DNA of 64,000 bases, from contig NZ_JPXI01000037.1 of assembly GCF_000740675.1 (NCBI RefSeq), positions 354,656 to 418,655 of the forward strand. The letters run 5' to 3'. This document shows positions 36,004-46,665 of the stretch, in pieces (position 1 is the stretch's first letter; the number at the start of each line of letters is the position of its first letter). Below the pieces are notes generated by a model that worked only from the letters and a program-made list of their open reading frames with translations, was not told where the DNA came from and did no database searches. The position numbers and the translations under genes were made by a program. The stretch is from Massilia sp. BSC265 (GTDB taxonomy: Bacteria > Pseudomonadota > Gammaproteobacteria > Burkholderiales > Burkholderiaceae_D).

Positions 36004-36243
36004 TCAGGTGCCGATGGCGTTCGTGAAGGTCAGCCGGTTTCCGAACGGGTCCTTGACCGACATATCGCGCGAGTCCCTGGGTGTATCGCCGATATCCGGC
36101 CGGGCGTAGCCATACTGCTTCGATGCCAGCTCCGCATGGTAGGCATCGATGTCGCCGACCTGGAAGCCAGGGAAGTCGACGTAGAACTCGCGCGCTTCGG
36201 CTTCGTCGAAGATGCGCAGGATGGGCGTGACGGCGCGCAGCAT
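36004..36243 (-). pseudogene. Glyoxalase (VOC) superfamily protein with an internal in-frame deletion
   Basis: 79 residues. The beginning LRAVTPILRIFDEAEAREFYVDFPGF and the end DTPRDSRDMSVKDPFGNRLTF are typical of a glyoxalase-superfamily protein (bleomycin-resistance-like) of about 120 residues. In between, the usual 35-40 residues carrying strands 2-4 and the EH metal-site region are absent: GFQV runs straight into GDIDAYHAEL. The frame is intact. The single betaalphabetabetabeta module cannot fold normally, so I call it a decayed gene. It starts one base after the previous stop (TGAGATG). Confidence 0.65.
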
Positions 36244-36244
36244 C

Positions 36245-36580
36245 TCATTCGTCCCGGGTCAGCTCGACGCCGTCGACCGTCATCTTCCACTTCCCGCCCT
36301 CGCGGTGCGGCGGCTTGCTGACCACGAAGGTGGAACGCATGAAGCTCCAGCCGGCATCGAAGTGATGGCCGTCGAATCCCAGCAGGTCGATGCTGAGGTC
36401 GACCTTCTTTTTCTCCTGCTCGCGCTTGTACTTGATCTTGCCGTCCTTCGACAACGACAGGCGCATATCCTTGCCCTGCCAGTTGCCGACATAGTCCATC
36501 TTATCAAGCGGGACGGGATCGGCCCAGGCGGCGCCGGAGAGCAGGCCGGTGGCAAGGACGAGGATGGGCAGGATACGCAT
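36245..36580 (-). CDS. Small secreted protein of unknown function
   Basis: 111 residues with a Sec signal peptide (ILVLATGLLSGAAWA) and a mature, lysine-rich part of about 90 residues (YVGNWQGKDMRLSLSKDGKIKYKREQEKKKVDL), which looks like a small beta-rich lipocalin-like or DUF-type domain. I do not recognise the family. CGGAGC lies six bases before ATG 36580, directly after a strong hairpin. The downstream degraded VOC gene is coupled to it. Confidence 0.7.
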   Translation of the reverse strand: MRILPILVLATGLLSGAAWADPVPLDKMDYVGNWQGKDMRLSLSKDGKIKYKREQEKKKVDLSIDLLGFDGHHFDAGWSFMRSTFVVSKPPHREGGKWKMTVDGVELTRDE

Positions 36581-36590
36581 GGAAGCTCCG

Positions 36591-36617
36591 CTGGAAGGGA
36601 TAGGAAATCCCTTCCAG
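36591..36617. promoter_or_regulatory. Strong hairpin in the leader of the small secreted gene
   Basis: An 11-bp perfect stem CTGGAAGGGAT / ATCCCTTCCAG, five-base loop, lying only 10 bp before ATG 36580 and touching its Shine-Dalgarno. It follows the Gfo/Idh gene by 28 bp, so it could end that transcript (no T-run) or control translation of the next gene. Confidence 0.5.
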
Positions 36618-36645
36618 TATTCGCACCGCGCCCACCCTTGTCAAT

Positions 36646-37659
36646 TCAGGCCGCATGCGCAGGCCGGAGGCTCCTGCGGTCACTCTCGTAGGCCAGGCCG
36701 ATCTGGCGCCGGATCTCGTCCATCACGCCCATCAGCGCCAGCGTCTCGTCCAACTTCATGCCGGGACTTTCCAGCAGGCCCTCGTTGAAGCAGCGCTGCG
36801 CTTCGATCACTTCGTGCACGTAGCCGTTGCCGAGATAAGGCGTGTCGACCGTGCGCGAACTGCCATCCTCGAGGCTCACGGTGACGCTCGTCGCGCGATG
36901 GAACATGGTGTTCATGCGGACGTGGCCGCGCGAGCCCGACACCGTCAGCTCGCAGGGCGTGCGCGCCTGGAACGAGCAACTGCAGACGGACAGGCCGCCG
37001 CCTTCGTGCCGGAGCGTGAAGCCGGTCTGCACGTCGACGCCGGTTTCGCCCAGCTCGGCCTGGGCCTTGATCCCGGCGACGGGACCGAGCAGCGCAGTGG
37101 CGATCGACAGCGGATAGATGCCCAGGTCGAGCAGCGCGCCGCCGCCGAGTTCCGGATTGAAGGCGCGGTGCTCGGGGCCGAAGTTGGCGGTGAAGCCGAA
37201 GTCCGCCACCACCTGGCGCACCGTGCCGATCTCGCCCGAGGCGATGATGCGCCGGACCTCGTCGAAGGCCGGCAGATAGCGCGTCCACATGGCTTCCATC
37301 AGGAACAGGCGGCGCGAGCGCGCCAGCGTGACCACCTGCTCGGCTTCGCGCAGGTTCATCGTGAACGGTTTCTCGACCAGCACGCCCTTTCCGGCACGCA
37401 GCGCCATCAGGGCGTTATCGGCATGCTGGGGATGCGGAGTGGCGACGTAGACCAGGTCGACGCCGGCGGCACCGGCCAGTTCCTGGTAACTGCCGAAGGC
37501 CGCTCCAGCGCCGAATTCCTGCGCGAAGCCTTGGGCCTTGTCGAGGCTGCGCGAAGCGACCGCCACCAATACGGCGTCAGGCACATCCTTCAGTGCATTG
37601 GCGAAGGCGCGCGCGATCTTGCCCGTGCCGAGGATGCCCCAGCGTACTGCGTTGGCCAT
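36646..37659 (-). CDS. Gfo/Idh/MocA-family NAD(P)-dependent oxidoreductase
   Basis: A 337-residue sugar or dihydrodiol dehydrogenase-like enzyme. The N-terminal Rossmann WGILGTGKIARAFANAL and the EKPF motif (LVEKPFTMN) with the catalytic Lys are hallmarks, and the C-terminal domain contains GGGALLDLGIYPL as in trans-dihydrodiol dehydrogenase/glucose-fructose oxidoreductase relatives. ATG 37659 has AAAGGA upstream. Substrate unknown. It follows the DUF3025 gene by 23 bp in the same direction. Confidence 0.88.
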   Translation of the reverse strand: MANAVRWGILGTGKIARAFANALKDVPDAVLVAVASRSLDKAQGFAQEFGAGAAFGSYQELAGAAGVDLVYVATPHPQHADNALMALRAGKGVLVEKPFTMNLREAEQVVTLARSRRLFLMEAMWTRYLPAFDEVRRIIASGEIGTVRQVVADFGFTANFGPEHRAFNPELGGGALLDLGIYPLSIATALLGPVAGIKAQAELGETGVDVQTGFTLRHEGGGLSVCSCSFQARTPCELTVSGSRGHVRMNTMFHRATSVTVSLEDGSSRTVDTPYLGNGYVHEVIEAQRCFNEGLLESPGMKLDETLALMGVMDEIRRQIGLAYESDRRSLRPAHAA

Positions 37660-37682
37660 TGTCGGTCCTTTCAGGTCGTCCG

Positions 37683-38492
37683 TCAGCGCTCCTGGCGCTT
37701 GGGACGGAAGACACTCGTATCGAGATAAAAATCCTGGTCCTGCCCCGGCCACCAGCCCGGCACGCCGAGCACCGGCAGCGGCGTGAAGCCGGCGGTGCTC
37801 AAGCCTTCGCTGGCCAGCTGGTCCGCGACGTGGGCGTCGATCCAGGTGCGCTGCGCCTCGGGCGCCAGCGCGAGCACATCATCGCCCACGAAGATGACAC
37901 GCGTATGAGCGGTGATGGCCTTGCGCGGTGACACCAGCTTTTCCATCAGCGCGTGGCCAAACAGCCAGATTCGCACATCGCTCCCGAACATGGCGCGCTT
38001 TTCATGCAGGGCGCCAAGCCAGCCGTGGGCGCGCAATTCGTCGACCAGCGCGCGTCCGGCGCTACCTTCGCGCACGACGAGCAGCGCGGCGTTCTCGTCG
38101 AAGATGGTGGCGGCATCGCGCGCGGGGCCGCGCGACTTGCCGATGCCGACCTGCGCGATCTGCGCCGCCTGCAGGGCGTTGAGCTGGCGCTTGATGAGCG
38201 GGAAGGTCTGCCACACCAGGCCGTTGAAGAAGTCGTGCAGGTTGTCGCGGGTCGGGACCTGACCGGTAGCACCGATGAATTCCTCGTAGGCGGTGCCTTC
38301 CGGCAGCGCGGCTTGCGGAACAAAGCGCAGCGGCATGCCTGCATGGTTGCGCAGGCCGAGCGCCGCGGCGCTGCGGTTGAAGGCGTCGAGGAAATCATCG
38401 TCGCCCAGGCCCAGCCGTTCAAGGGAGAGCTGTTGATACGCCGGCCGCACCGCGTCATACCACGGGCGCGACCAATCGATCTGGGACAGCAT
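37683..38492 (-). CDS. DUF3025 family protein
   Basis: A 269-residue protein of the betaproteobacterial DUF3025 family, recognised by NHAGMPLRFVPQ, the block DNLHDFFNGLVWQTFPLIKRQLN and the C-terminal GVPGWWPGQDQDFYLDTSVFRP. Family function unknown. It starts 6 bp after the pyrC stop, so it is in the pyrC transcript, as commonly seen in Burkholderiales. Confidence 0.88.
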   Translation of the reverse strand: MLSQIDWSRPWYDAVRPAYQQLSLERLGLGDDDFLDAFNRSAAALGLRNHAGMPLRFVPQAALPEGTAYEEFIGATGQVPTRDNLHDFFNGLVWQTFPLIKRQLNALQAAQIAQVGIGKSRGPARDAATIFDENAALLVVREGSAGRALVDELRAHGWLGALHEKRAMFGSDVRIWLFGHALMEKLVSPRKAITAHTRVIFVGDDVLALAPEAQRTWIDAHVADQLASEGLSTAGFTPLPVLGVPGWWPGQDQDFYLDTSVFRPKRQER

Positions 38493-38498
38493 GCAGGC

Positions 38499-39548
38499 TT
38501 ACACCATCTTCCAGTTGATGGTCTCGCCGGCGTTGAGCGGCACCAGCGAGTGTTCGCCCAAAGGCACGGTTTCCGGCAGGGTCCAGGACTCGCGCTTGAG
38601 CGTGATGGTCCCTTCGTTGACCGGCAGGCCGTAGAAGGCCGGGCCGTTCAGGCTGGCGAAGGCTTCCAGCTTGTCGAGCGCCCCCGCCTGGGCGAAGGCT
38701 TCGGTGTACATCTCCATCGCGTGCAGCGCGGTGTAGCAGCCGGCGCAGCCGCAGGCGGCGTACTTGGTATGCACTGCGTGCGGGGCCGAGTCGGTGCCGA
38801 GGAAGAAGCGTTCGTCGCCGCTGGTGGCGGCGGTCACCAGCGCCAGGCGGTGCTCCTCGCGCTTGAGCACCGGCAGGCAGTAGTAGTGCGGGCGGATGCC
38901 GCCGCGGAAGATCTCGTTGCGGTTGTACAGCAGGTGGTGGGCAGTGATGGTCGCCGCGATCGGGCCTTCGGCCTCGGCCACGTACTGGGCCGCTTCCTTG
39001 GTGGTGATGTGCTCGAACACCACGTTCAGGGCAGGCATGGCGCTGCGCAGGGGGCGCATGACGCGCTCGATGAACACGGCTTCGCGGTCGAACAGGTCGA
39101 TGTCGTTGTCGGTCACTTCGCCGTGAACCAGAAGCGGCATGCCGACTTCCTGCATCACTTCCAGGGTCTTGTAGCACTTCTTCAGATCGGTCACGCCGGC
39201 ATCGGAATTGGTGGTGGCGCCGGCCGGGTAGAGCTTGACCGCGTGGACGAAGCCGGAATCCTGGGCCCGGCGGATCTCGTCCGGATCGGTATTATCCGTC
39301 AGGTACAGCGTCATCAGCGGTTCAAACGACATGCCCTCAGGCAGGGCCGCCAGGATGCGGTCGCGGTAGGCGCTAGCCATGGCGGTGGTGGTGACCGGCG
39401 GCTTCAGGTTGGGCATCACGATCGCGCGGGCAAACTGGCGCGCACTGTGCGGCAGAACGCTGGACAGGGCTGCGCCGTCGCGCAGGTGCAGGTGCCAATC
39501 GTCGGGGCGGGTGATGGTGATGGTGTCGGGGGTGTCGATAAGGGACAT
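38499..39548 (-). CDS. pyrC: Dihydroorotase
   Basis: Third step of pyrimidine synthesis, interconverting carbamoyl-aspartate and dihydroorotate; homodimeric class-II (E. coli-like) enzyme, 349 residues. Zinc ligands are His19 and His21 (DWHLHLRDG), carboxylated Lys105 ([12 protein letters not shown]), His142 (LVHGEV), His180 (FEHITT), and Asp253 (GTDSAPH). It is the first gene of pyrC-DUF3025-oxidoreductase and starts after the ABC ATPase gene on the same strand, with a 75-bp gap. Confidence 0.97.
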   Translation of the reverse strand: MSLIDTPDTITITRPDDWHLHLRDGAALSSVLPHSARQFARAIVMPNLKPPVTTTAMASAYRDRILAALPEGMSFEPLMTLYLTDNTDPDEIRRAQDSGFVHAVKLYPAGATTNSDAGVTDLKKCYKTLEVMQEVGMPLLVHGEVTDNDIDLFDREAVFIERVMRPLRSAMPALNVVFEHITTKEAAQYVAEAEGPIAATITAHHLLYNRNEIFRGGIRPHYYCLPVLKREEHRLALVTAATSGDERFFLGTDSAPHAVHTKYAACGCAGCYTALHAMEMYTEAFAQAGALDKLEAFASLNGPAFYGLPVNEGTITLKRESWTLPETVPLGEHSLVPLNAGETINWKMV

Positions 39549-39623
39549 GGCGGCTCTCGGATGACGGATGCCGACATTTTACCCGCAGCGCAGCCCGGAC
39601 AGCGCGCCAGGCAGCTTCATTGA

Positions 39624-40349
<726 letters not shown>

Positions 40350-40415
40350 CTGGTGCCTGTTTTGCGTCGTCCCGCGTCGCTGTTGCGCGCACTGTTGCTT
40401 ACGATGTAAGCATGC

Positions 40416-40444
40416 TTGACAGCATTTCTAGCGACAAGGATACT
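40416..40444 (+). promoter_or_regulatory. Sigma-70 promoter of the symporter gene
   Basis: A perfect TTGACA (40416-40421), 17-bp spacer and GATACT (40439-40444) lie about 125 bp before the symporter ATG, leaving a long 5' leader. It is the best consensus promoter in the window. Confidence 0.75.
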
Positions 40445-40569
40445 TCGGAACTTGCCTTACCCACCAGAACGCTCTCACCGTTCTCCCTAGATATCACCCA
40501 ATAATTCGCCTTGCGACAGTGCCATCCCCTGCCGCGGGTTATGCACAGGTCCACAAGACAGGAAGCATT

Positions 40570-41832
40570 ATGGATAAAAAGAACCGCCTGACTCAATACA
40601 TCCTGATCGGCCTCGTGCTCGGGATCGTCGTCGGCTACATCGCCAACATCAACCTCGAGAGCCTGCCCGGCTTCGCGGACGCGATGGCCCTGATCACGAC
40701 CATGTTCCTCCGCCTGATCAAGATGATCATCGCGCCGCTGGTGTTCGCCACCCTGGTGGTCGGCATCGCCAAGATGGGCGACGCCAAGGAAGTGGGCCGT
40801 ATCGGCGTCAAGGCACTTGGTTGGTTCGTCATCGCTTCGGTCATTTCGCTGTCGCTGGGCCTGATCCTGGTGAACCTGTTCCGCCCGGGCGATGCGATCG
40901 CCGCGTCGGGCCTGCTGCCTCCGGTCGGCACCTCGTCGGGCATCACGACCTCGGGCCTGACCCTGAAGGACTTCATCACCCACCTGATTCCGACCTCGAT
41001 CTTCGACGGCATGGCCAAGAACGAGATCCTGCAGATCGTCGTGTTCTCGATCTTCTTCGGCACCGCGGCCGCGGCAGTCGGCGCGCGCGCCACCCCGCTG
41101 ATCGACGCCGTGGACGGCATCGCCCATATCATGCTGAAGGTCACCGGCTACGTCATGAACTTCGCGCCGATCGCCGTGTTCGCGGCGGTGGCCGGCGTGG
41201 TCGCCAAGAGCGGACTGGGCGTGCTGTCGACCTACGGCATCTTCATGGCCGAGTTCTACCTCGGCATCGTGCTGCTGTGGGTGGTACTGATCCTGATCGG
41301 CATGGTCTTCCTCGGCCCGCGCGTGCTGCGCCTCATTAACGAACTGAAGGAACCGACCATCCTCGCCTACACCTGCGCCTCGTCGGAAGCGGCCTTCCCG
41401 AAGACCCTCGAAGGCCTGGAGCGCTTCGGCGTCAAGAACCGCCTGGCCGCCTTCGTGCTGCCGATCGGCTACTCGTTCAACCTCGACGGCTCGATGATGT
41501 ACTGCACCTTCGCGGCCGTGTTCATCGCCCAGGCCTACGGCATCGAGCTGGACCTGGCGACCCAGTTGACCATGATGCTGGTGCTGATGCTGACCTCGAA
41601 GGGCATGGCCGGCGTGCCGCGCGCCTCGCTGGTCGTGATCGCCGCCACCCTGGCCCAGTTCAACATCCCGGAAGCCGGCCTGCTGCTCCTGCTGGGCATC
41701 GACCACTTCCTGGACATGGCCCGTTCGGCCACCAACGTGATCGGCAACGGCATCGCCACCGCCGTGGTCGCGAAGTGGGAAGGCGACCTGGCCGAGCCGA
41801 ACAAGGATCCGGCCATCGCGCCACTGCGTTAG
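40570..41832 (+). CDS. Dicarboxylate/amino acid:cation symporter (DAACS, GltP/DctA family)
   Basis: A 420-residue inner-membrane secondary transporter using Na+ or H+ to import C4-dicarboxylates, glutamate or aspartate. The family markers are the serine-rich reentrant-loop segment SSEAAFPKT, the second hairpin and NLDGSMMY, plus TM8 residues NVIGNGIATAVVAKWEGDL. ATG 40570 has AGGAAGC upstream; the frame extends to 40519 without signal. GltP versus DctA cannot be told safely by eye. It has its own promoter and terminator, so is monocistronic. Confidence 0.92.
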   Translation: MDKKNRLTQYILIGLVLGIVVGYIANINLESLPGFADAMALITTMFLRLIKMIIAPLVFATLVVGIAKMGDAKEVGRIGVKALGWFVIASVISLSLGLILVNLFRPGDAIAASGLLPPVGTSSGITTSGLTLKDFITHLIPTSIFDGMAKNEILQIVVFSIFFGTAAAAVGARATPLIDAVDGIAHIMLKVTGYVMNFAPIAVFAAVAGVVAKSGLGVLSTYGIFMAEFYLGIVLLWVVLILIGMVFLGPRVLRLINELKEPTILAYTCASSEAAFPKTLEGLERFGVKNRLAAFVLPIGYSFNLDGSMMYCTFAAVFIAQAYGIELDLATQLTMMLVLMLTSKGMAGVPRASLVVIAATLAQFNIPEAGLLLLLGIDHFLDMARSATNVIGNGIATAVVAKWEGDLAEPNKDPAIAPLR

Positions 41833-41858
41833 AGCGCCACGATTCGACTTCAGTACCG

Positions 41859-41887
41859 AAGGCCTTCCAGCAATGGAGGGCCTTTTT
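41859..41887 (+). terminator. Terminator of the symporter gene
   Basis: AAGGCCTTCCA-GCAA-TGGAGGGCCTT, an 11-bp stem with one G-U pair, followed by TTTTT, 26 bp after the stop codon. Confidence 0.88.
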
Positions 41888-41915
41888 CATATAACGACAA
41901 CATGAGGAGCGAGAC

Positions 41916-43202
<1,287 letters not shown>

Positions 43203-43220
43203 TTCGTCTGCCAAGGGGCG

Positions 43221-43468
43221 GCCACGCGGTAAAGCCGGTGGTGGTGGTCGGATCGATGCACCCATCCACCGCGCTGTCGGCGGACGGCCCGATCAACCTG
43301 TACAACGCGGTCAAGCTCGTTGCCCGTAACGGCGAGGCGAATGACGACCAGCTGGACTTCGTGGTGGCGGATACGCTGAGCCCGCAGAAGGCAAGCATCC
43401 TCTTGATGCTGGCGCTGACCAGGACCAGCAGCACCGAAGAGATTCAGCGGATGTTCTACACCTACTAA
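43221..43468 (+). pseudogene. Remnant of a type II L-asparaginase (N-terminus and middle deleted)
   Basis: The residues KPVVVVGSMHPSTALSADGP..NLYNAV match the substrate-binding/flap block of L-asparaginases (RPSTALSADGPxNLYNAV). They are joined directly to what is normally the C-terminal 45 residues (ARNGEANDDQLDFVVADTLSPQKASILLMLALTRT.SSTEEIQRMFYTY). The first roughly 110 residues, including the catalytic TGGTI Thr, and about 170 central residues are gone. The frame survives from a GTG at 43238. No ribosome-binding site is visible; it cannot be active. Confidence 0.85.
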
Positions 43469-43494
43469 CTTGTATCTCGGCCGATCTGCGGCTG

Positions 43495-43560
43495 GTTGAC
43501 CGCGTGGGCGGGAGACCCGCCCACCCTACAGTAAAGCGCTTGTCGTAGGGTGGGCAGCTT
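43495..43560. repeat. REP-like palindromes, copy 2
   Basis: 43495-43530 is the reverse complement of the 5119 unit (GACCGCGTGGGCGGG...CCCGCCCACCCTAC), followed at 43543-43558 by a second half-unit CGTAGGGTGGGCAGC. It sits between the asparaginase remnant and the convergent ABC exporter gene. Confidence 0.8.
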
Positions 43561-43571
43561 CGCACGCACGA

Positions 43572-45419
43572 CTACTTCGCCACCTCCAGCGGCGGGGACG
43601 CCAGCTCCTCGTCCGGCCGCGCTTGCTGCCTTTCCCACATCTGCGCATACAGGCCGCGCGCCGCCAGCAAGGACCCGTGCGTCCCCCGCTCCACGATCCG
43701 CCCGTGATCCAGCACGATGATCTGCTGCGCATCCGCAATGGTCGACAGCCGGTGCGCGATCACCAGCGTCGTGCGGTCCTTGGCGATCTCCTTCAGCTGC
43801 GCCTGGATCGCCTGCTCCGACTTCGAATCGAGTGCCGAGGTCGCCTCATCGAAGATCAGGATCGCGGGGTTCTTCAGCAGCGTGCGCGCGATCGCCACGC
43901 GCTGCTTCTCGCCGCCCGACAGCTTCAGCCCGCGCTCGCCCACCATGCTTGCATAGCCGTCCGGCAGGCTCTCGATGAAGTCGTGGATCGAGGCCGCACG
44001 CGCGGCCGCCACGATGTCCTCGTGCGAGGCGCCCGGCCGTCCGTAGGCGATGTTGTACTCGATGGTGTCGTTGAACAGCACGGTATCCTGCGGCACGATG
44101 CCGATCGCCGCGCGCAGCGACTGCTGGGTGATGTTGCGCAGGTCCTGTCCATCGATGCGGATCGCCCCGCCGTTCACGTCGTAAAAGCGGAACAGCAGGC
44201 GTGACAGCGTCGACTTTCCGGAGCCGCTGTGGCCGACCACCGCGGTCGTGGTTCCGGCCGGGATGGTGAAATCGACGTCGAACAGGATCTGGCGCTTGGC
44301 CTCGTAGCTGAATTCCACGTGCGAGAACTCGACCCGGGCGCCACGTGTCACCAAAGGCTGGGCGCCGGGGCTGTCGGCCACTTCGCGGTTCTGGTCGAGC
44401 AGCGAGAACAGGCGCTCCATATCGGCCAGGCTCTGCTTGATCTCGCGGTAGATCACGCCCAGGAAGTTCAGCGGAATGTACAGCTGGATCATGAAGGAGT
44501 TCACCAGCACCAGGTCGCCCAGGGTCATGGTTCCGGCGATCACGCCCTCGGTGGCGCGCCACAGGATCAGGGTCACGGCGGTGGCGATGATCAGGGACTG
44601 GCCCGTGTTCAGGAAGGACAGCGAGGTCTGCGAGCGTACCGCGGCGTTCTCGAAGTGCTGCAGGCCCTGGTCATAGCGCTTGGCTTCGTATTCCTCGTTG
44701 CCGAAGTACTTCACCGTTTCGTAGTTGAGCAGCGAATCGATGGCCTTGGTGTTGGCTTTCGAGTCGAGCTCGTTCATGGTGCGGCGAAAGTGGGTGCGCC
44801 ACTCGGTCACGATCACGGTGAAGGCGATGTAGCTCACCAGCGCCACACCGGTGATGACGGTGAACCAGATGTCGTAGTTGATTACCAGGTAGCCGAGCAC
44901 CAGCGTGATCTCCACCAGCGTGGGCAGCACGTTGAACAGCGAGTAGGAAATCAGGGAGTTGACGCCGCGCGTGCCGCGCTCGATGTCGCGCGTCATGCCG
45001 CCGGTCTGCCGGTTCAGGTGGAAGCGCAGCGACAGCGCGTGCAGGTGGCGGAACACCTTCAGCGCGATGGTCCGCACCGCGCGCTGCGTGACGCGCGCGA
45101 ACAGGAACTCGCGCAGCTCGGTGAACAGCGTGGTGGACAGGCGCAGCAGGCCATAGGCGATGAGCGCGCCGAGCGGCAGCACCAGCAGCGCGTGCGGGTC
45201 TTTCGGATCGACGGCAAGCTGGTCGATCAGCTGCTTGAGCACCAGCGGCACGCCGACGTTGGCCATCTTGGCGCCGACCAGCGCGGCGAGCGCGGCCAGC
45301 ACGCGCCATTTGTAGACCCACAGGTAGGGGAACAGGGTGCGCAGCGTGGCCCAGTCATTGCGGGGGACGCCTGTCGAATCGGGCGGCAGGGGGACGGATG
45401 AAGCGGAATTGCGTCGCAT
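43572..45419 (-). CDS. ATM1/HMT1-type ABC half-transporter (exporter)
   Basis: A 615-residue fused membrane-plus-ATPase half-transporter, dimeric, of the ATM1 type that exports glutathione-linked or heavy-metal-related compounds. The first 330 residues carry six TMs; ETVKYFGNEEYE, FLNTGQSLIIATAVT and PLNFLGVIYREIKQSLADMERLF are ATM1 hallmarks. The ATPase has GHSGSGKST, LSGGEKQRVAIAR and DEATSAL. I chose ATG 45419 (MRRNSASS), without a clear Shine-Dalgarno; the frame goes to 45494. It diverges from the thioesterase gene. Confidence 0.9.
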   Translation of the reverse strand: MRRNSASSVPLPPDSTGVPRNDWATLRTLFPYLWVYKWRVLAALAALVGAKMANVGVPLVLKQLIDQLAVDPKDPHALLVLPLGALIAYGLLRLSTTLFTELREFLFARVTQRAVRTIALKVFRHLHALSLRFHLNRQTGGMTRDIERGTRGVNSLISYSLFNVLPTLVEITLVLGYLVINYDIWFTVITGVALVSYIAFTVIVTEWRTHFRRTMNELDSKANTKAIDSLLNYETVKYFGNEEYEAKRYDQGLQHFENAAVRSQTSLSFLNTGQSLIIATAVTLILWRATEGVIAGTMTLGDLVLVNSFMIQLYIPLNFLGVIYREIKQSLADMERLFSLLDQNREVADSPGAQPLVTRGARVEFSHVEFSYEAKRQILFDVDFTIPAGTTTAVVGHSGSGKSTLSRLLFRFYDVNGGAIRIDGQDLRNITQQSLRAAIGIVPQDTVLFNDTIEYNIAYGRPGASHEDIVAAARAASIHDFIESLPDGYASMVGERGLKLSGGEKQRVAIARTLLKNPAILIFDEATSALDSKSEQAIQAQLKEIAKDRTTLVIAHRLSTIADAQQIIVLDHGRIVERGTHGSLLAARGLYAQMWERQQARPDEELASPPLEVAK

Positions 45420-45481
45420 GGCAGGGCGTGGGGATTTATGGTTCAATTCGGGACGATTGTAGCTTTTACCGAGAAAACAAG

Positions 45482-45922
45482 ATGACCACGCCACAAAATG
45501 CCCCGACTACCCCACGCACGCGCCTGCCCGAAGGCAAGATGCCCGAACTGCGCGTGATGCCCGCACCGTCCGATGCCAACGTGTACGGCGACGTGTTCGG
45601 CGGCTGGATCATGGCCCAGGTCGACGTCGCCGGCTCGCTGCCGGCCACCCGCCGCGCGAACGGACGCGTGGCCACCATCGCCGTGAACTCCTTCCTGTTC
45701 AAGCAGCCCGTCTTCGTGGGCGACCTGCTGTCCTTCTATGCCGAGATCGTCAAGGTCGGCAACACCTCGATCACCGTGTGCGTCGAAGTCTATGCCGAGC
45801 GCAACCGCCTGCAGGCCGATGTCGTGAAGGTGACCGAAGCACAGCTGACCTATGTCGCCACCGGCCCGGACCGCAAGCCGCGCCAGCTGCCGCCGCTCGA
45901 TTCGCTGATCTCGCACGACTAG
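45482..45922 (+). CDS. Acyl-CoA thioesterase, hotdog fold (YciA type)
   Basis: A 146-residue acyl-CoA thioesterase that hydrolyses acyl-CoAs to the acid and CoA. DANVYGDVFGGWIMAQVD is the YciA/BACH signature with the catalytic Asp, and VNSFLFKQPVFVGDLLSFYAEIVKVGNTSI is the second hotdog block. ATG 45482 is inside a longer frame (45398), which has no support. It diverges from the ABC exporter. A hairpin without a T-run follows. Confidence 0.93.
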   Translation: MTTPQNAPTTPRTRLPEGKMPELRVMPAPSDANVYGDVFGGWIMAQVDVAGSLPATRRANGRVATIAVNSFLFKQPVFVGDLLSFYAEIVKVGNTSITVCVEVYAERNRLQADVVKVTEAQLTYVATGPDRKPRQLPPLDSLISHD

Positions 45923-45929
45923 GCTGACA

Positions 45930-45947
45930 AGCCCCCTGTCGGGGGCT
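45930..45947 (+). terminator. Hairpin after the thioesterase gene
   Basis: AGCCCCC-TGTC-GGGGGCT, 8 bp after the stop codon, no T-run. Probably a transcript 3' end, but weak as an intrinsic terminator. Confidence 0.5.
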
Positions 45948-46052
45948 GGCGTGCTCCCTCGATGCACATTGCGGCAGGCGTGGCGTGCACCCCATGGGCC
46001 GCTCTTTTGGTTCCTCAGGGCACTGGTTAAGGCTCATGACTTGGGTTAGGCT

Positions 46053-46658
46053 ATGCTCATGCATATCAGCCAGCATCCTACCCACACCCTTGAGTTGCGT
46101 GTTCGCGAACTGCCGCAGCTGTTCAATTCGCTCGACCCCACGCCGTTCCTGAACAAGGATCTGGACCGCAACTGCGAGGCGTATATCGAGAACTGGGCGC
46201 TGCAGTTGCCACGCGACAGCCACCTGAACCTGACGATCCATGTCGAAGACATCGAGTCGCCGGAGCTGGCCAGCGAGCTGGTGGCGGATGCACTGCACAA
46301 TTTTTACGCCTACAAGGTCGAGCTGGTGCGCGGCGAGCTGCGCCAGCTGTTGCGCCAGGGGAGGACCAGCCTGGGCATCGGCATCGGATTCCTGGCGTCA
46401 TGCCTGATGCTGGCTGAACTGATCGGCACCCTGGTAACCGGCCATCCAGCCAAGATCATGCGCGAAACCCTGACCGTCATCGGCTGGGTAGCGCTATGGC
46501 GTCCCGCCCAGACCTTCTTGTATGACTGGTGGCCTGTGCGCAGCCGCATCCGGGTGTTCGAAAACCTGCGTTTCGCGCGCGTGACCGTCCGCCGTGGCCT
46601 GCCTGAGCTCGTTCCGCACCCAGGTATCGAACGGGCTGCCGGAGCGGCTGCAAGCTGA
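46053..46658 (+). CDS. Hypothetical membrane protein
   Basis: A 201-residue protein that I do not recognise. Residues 1-105 are soluble (HTLELRVRELPQLFNSLDPTPFLNKDLD...), then two hydrophobic segments (GIGIGFLASCLMLAELIGTLV and ETLTVIGWVALWRPAQTF) and a cationic tail. The block GEGR-like LRQLLRQGRTSLGIG lies between. It ends 7 bp before the next gene, so both are cotranscribed. It could be a partner of the Na/Pi-type protein; nothing else points to function. Confidence 0.7.
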   Translation: MLMHISQHPTHTLELRVRELPQLFNSLDPTPFLNKDLDRNCEAYIENWALQLPRDSHLNLTIHVEDIESPELASELVADALHNFYAYKVELVRGELRQLLRQGRTSLGIGIGFLASCLMLAELIGTLVTGHPAKIMRETLTVIGWVALWRPAQTFLYDWWPVRSRIRVFENLRFARVTVRRGLPELVPHPGIERAAGAAAS

Positions 46659-46665
46659 GGCAACG

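Noticed and set aside
45930..45947. Hairpin after the thioesterase as a strong intrinsic terminator
   Set aside because: There is no T-run on either strand; kept only as a weak feature.
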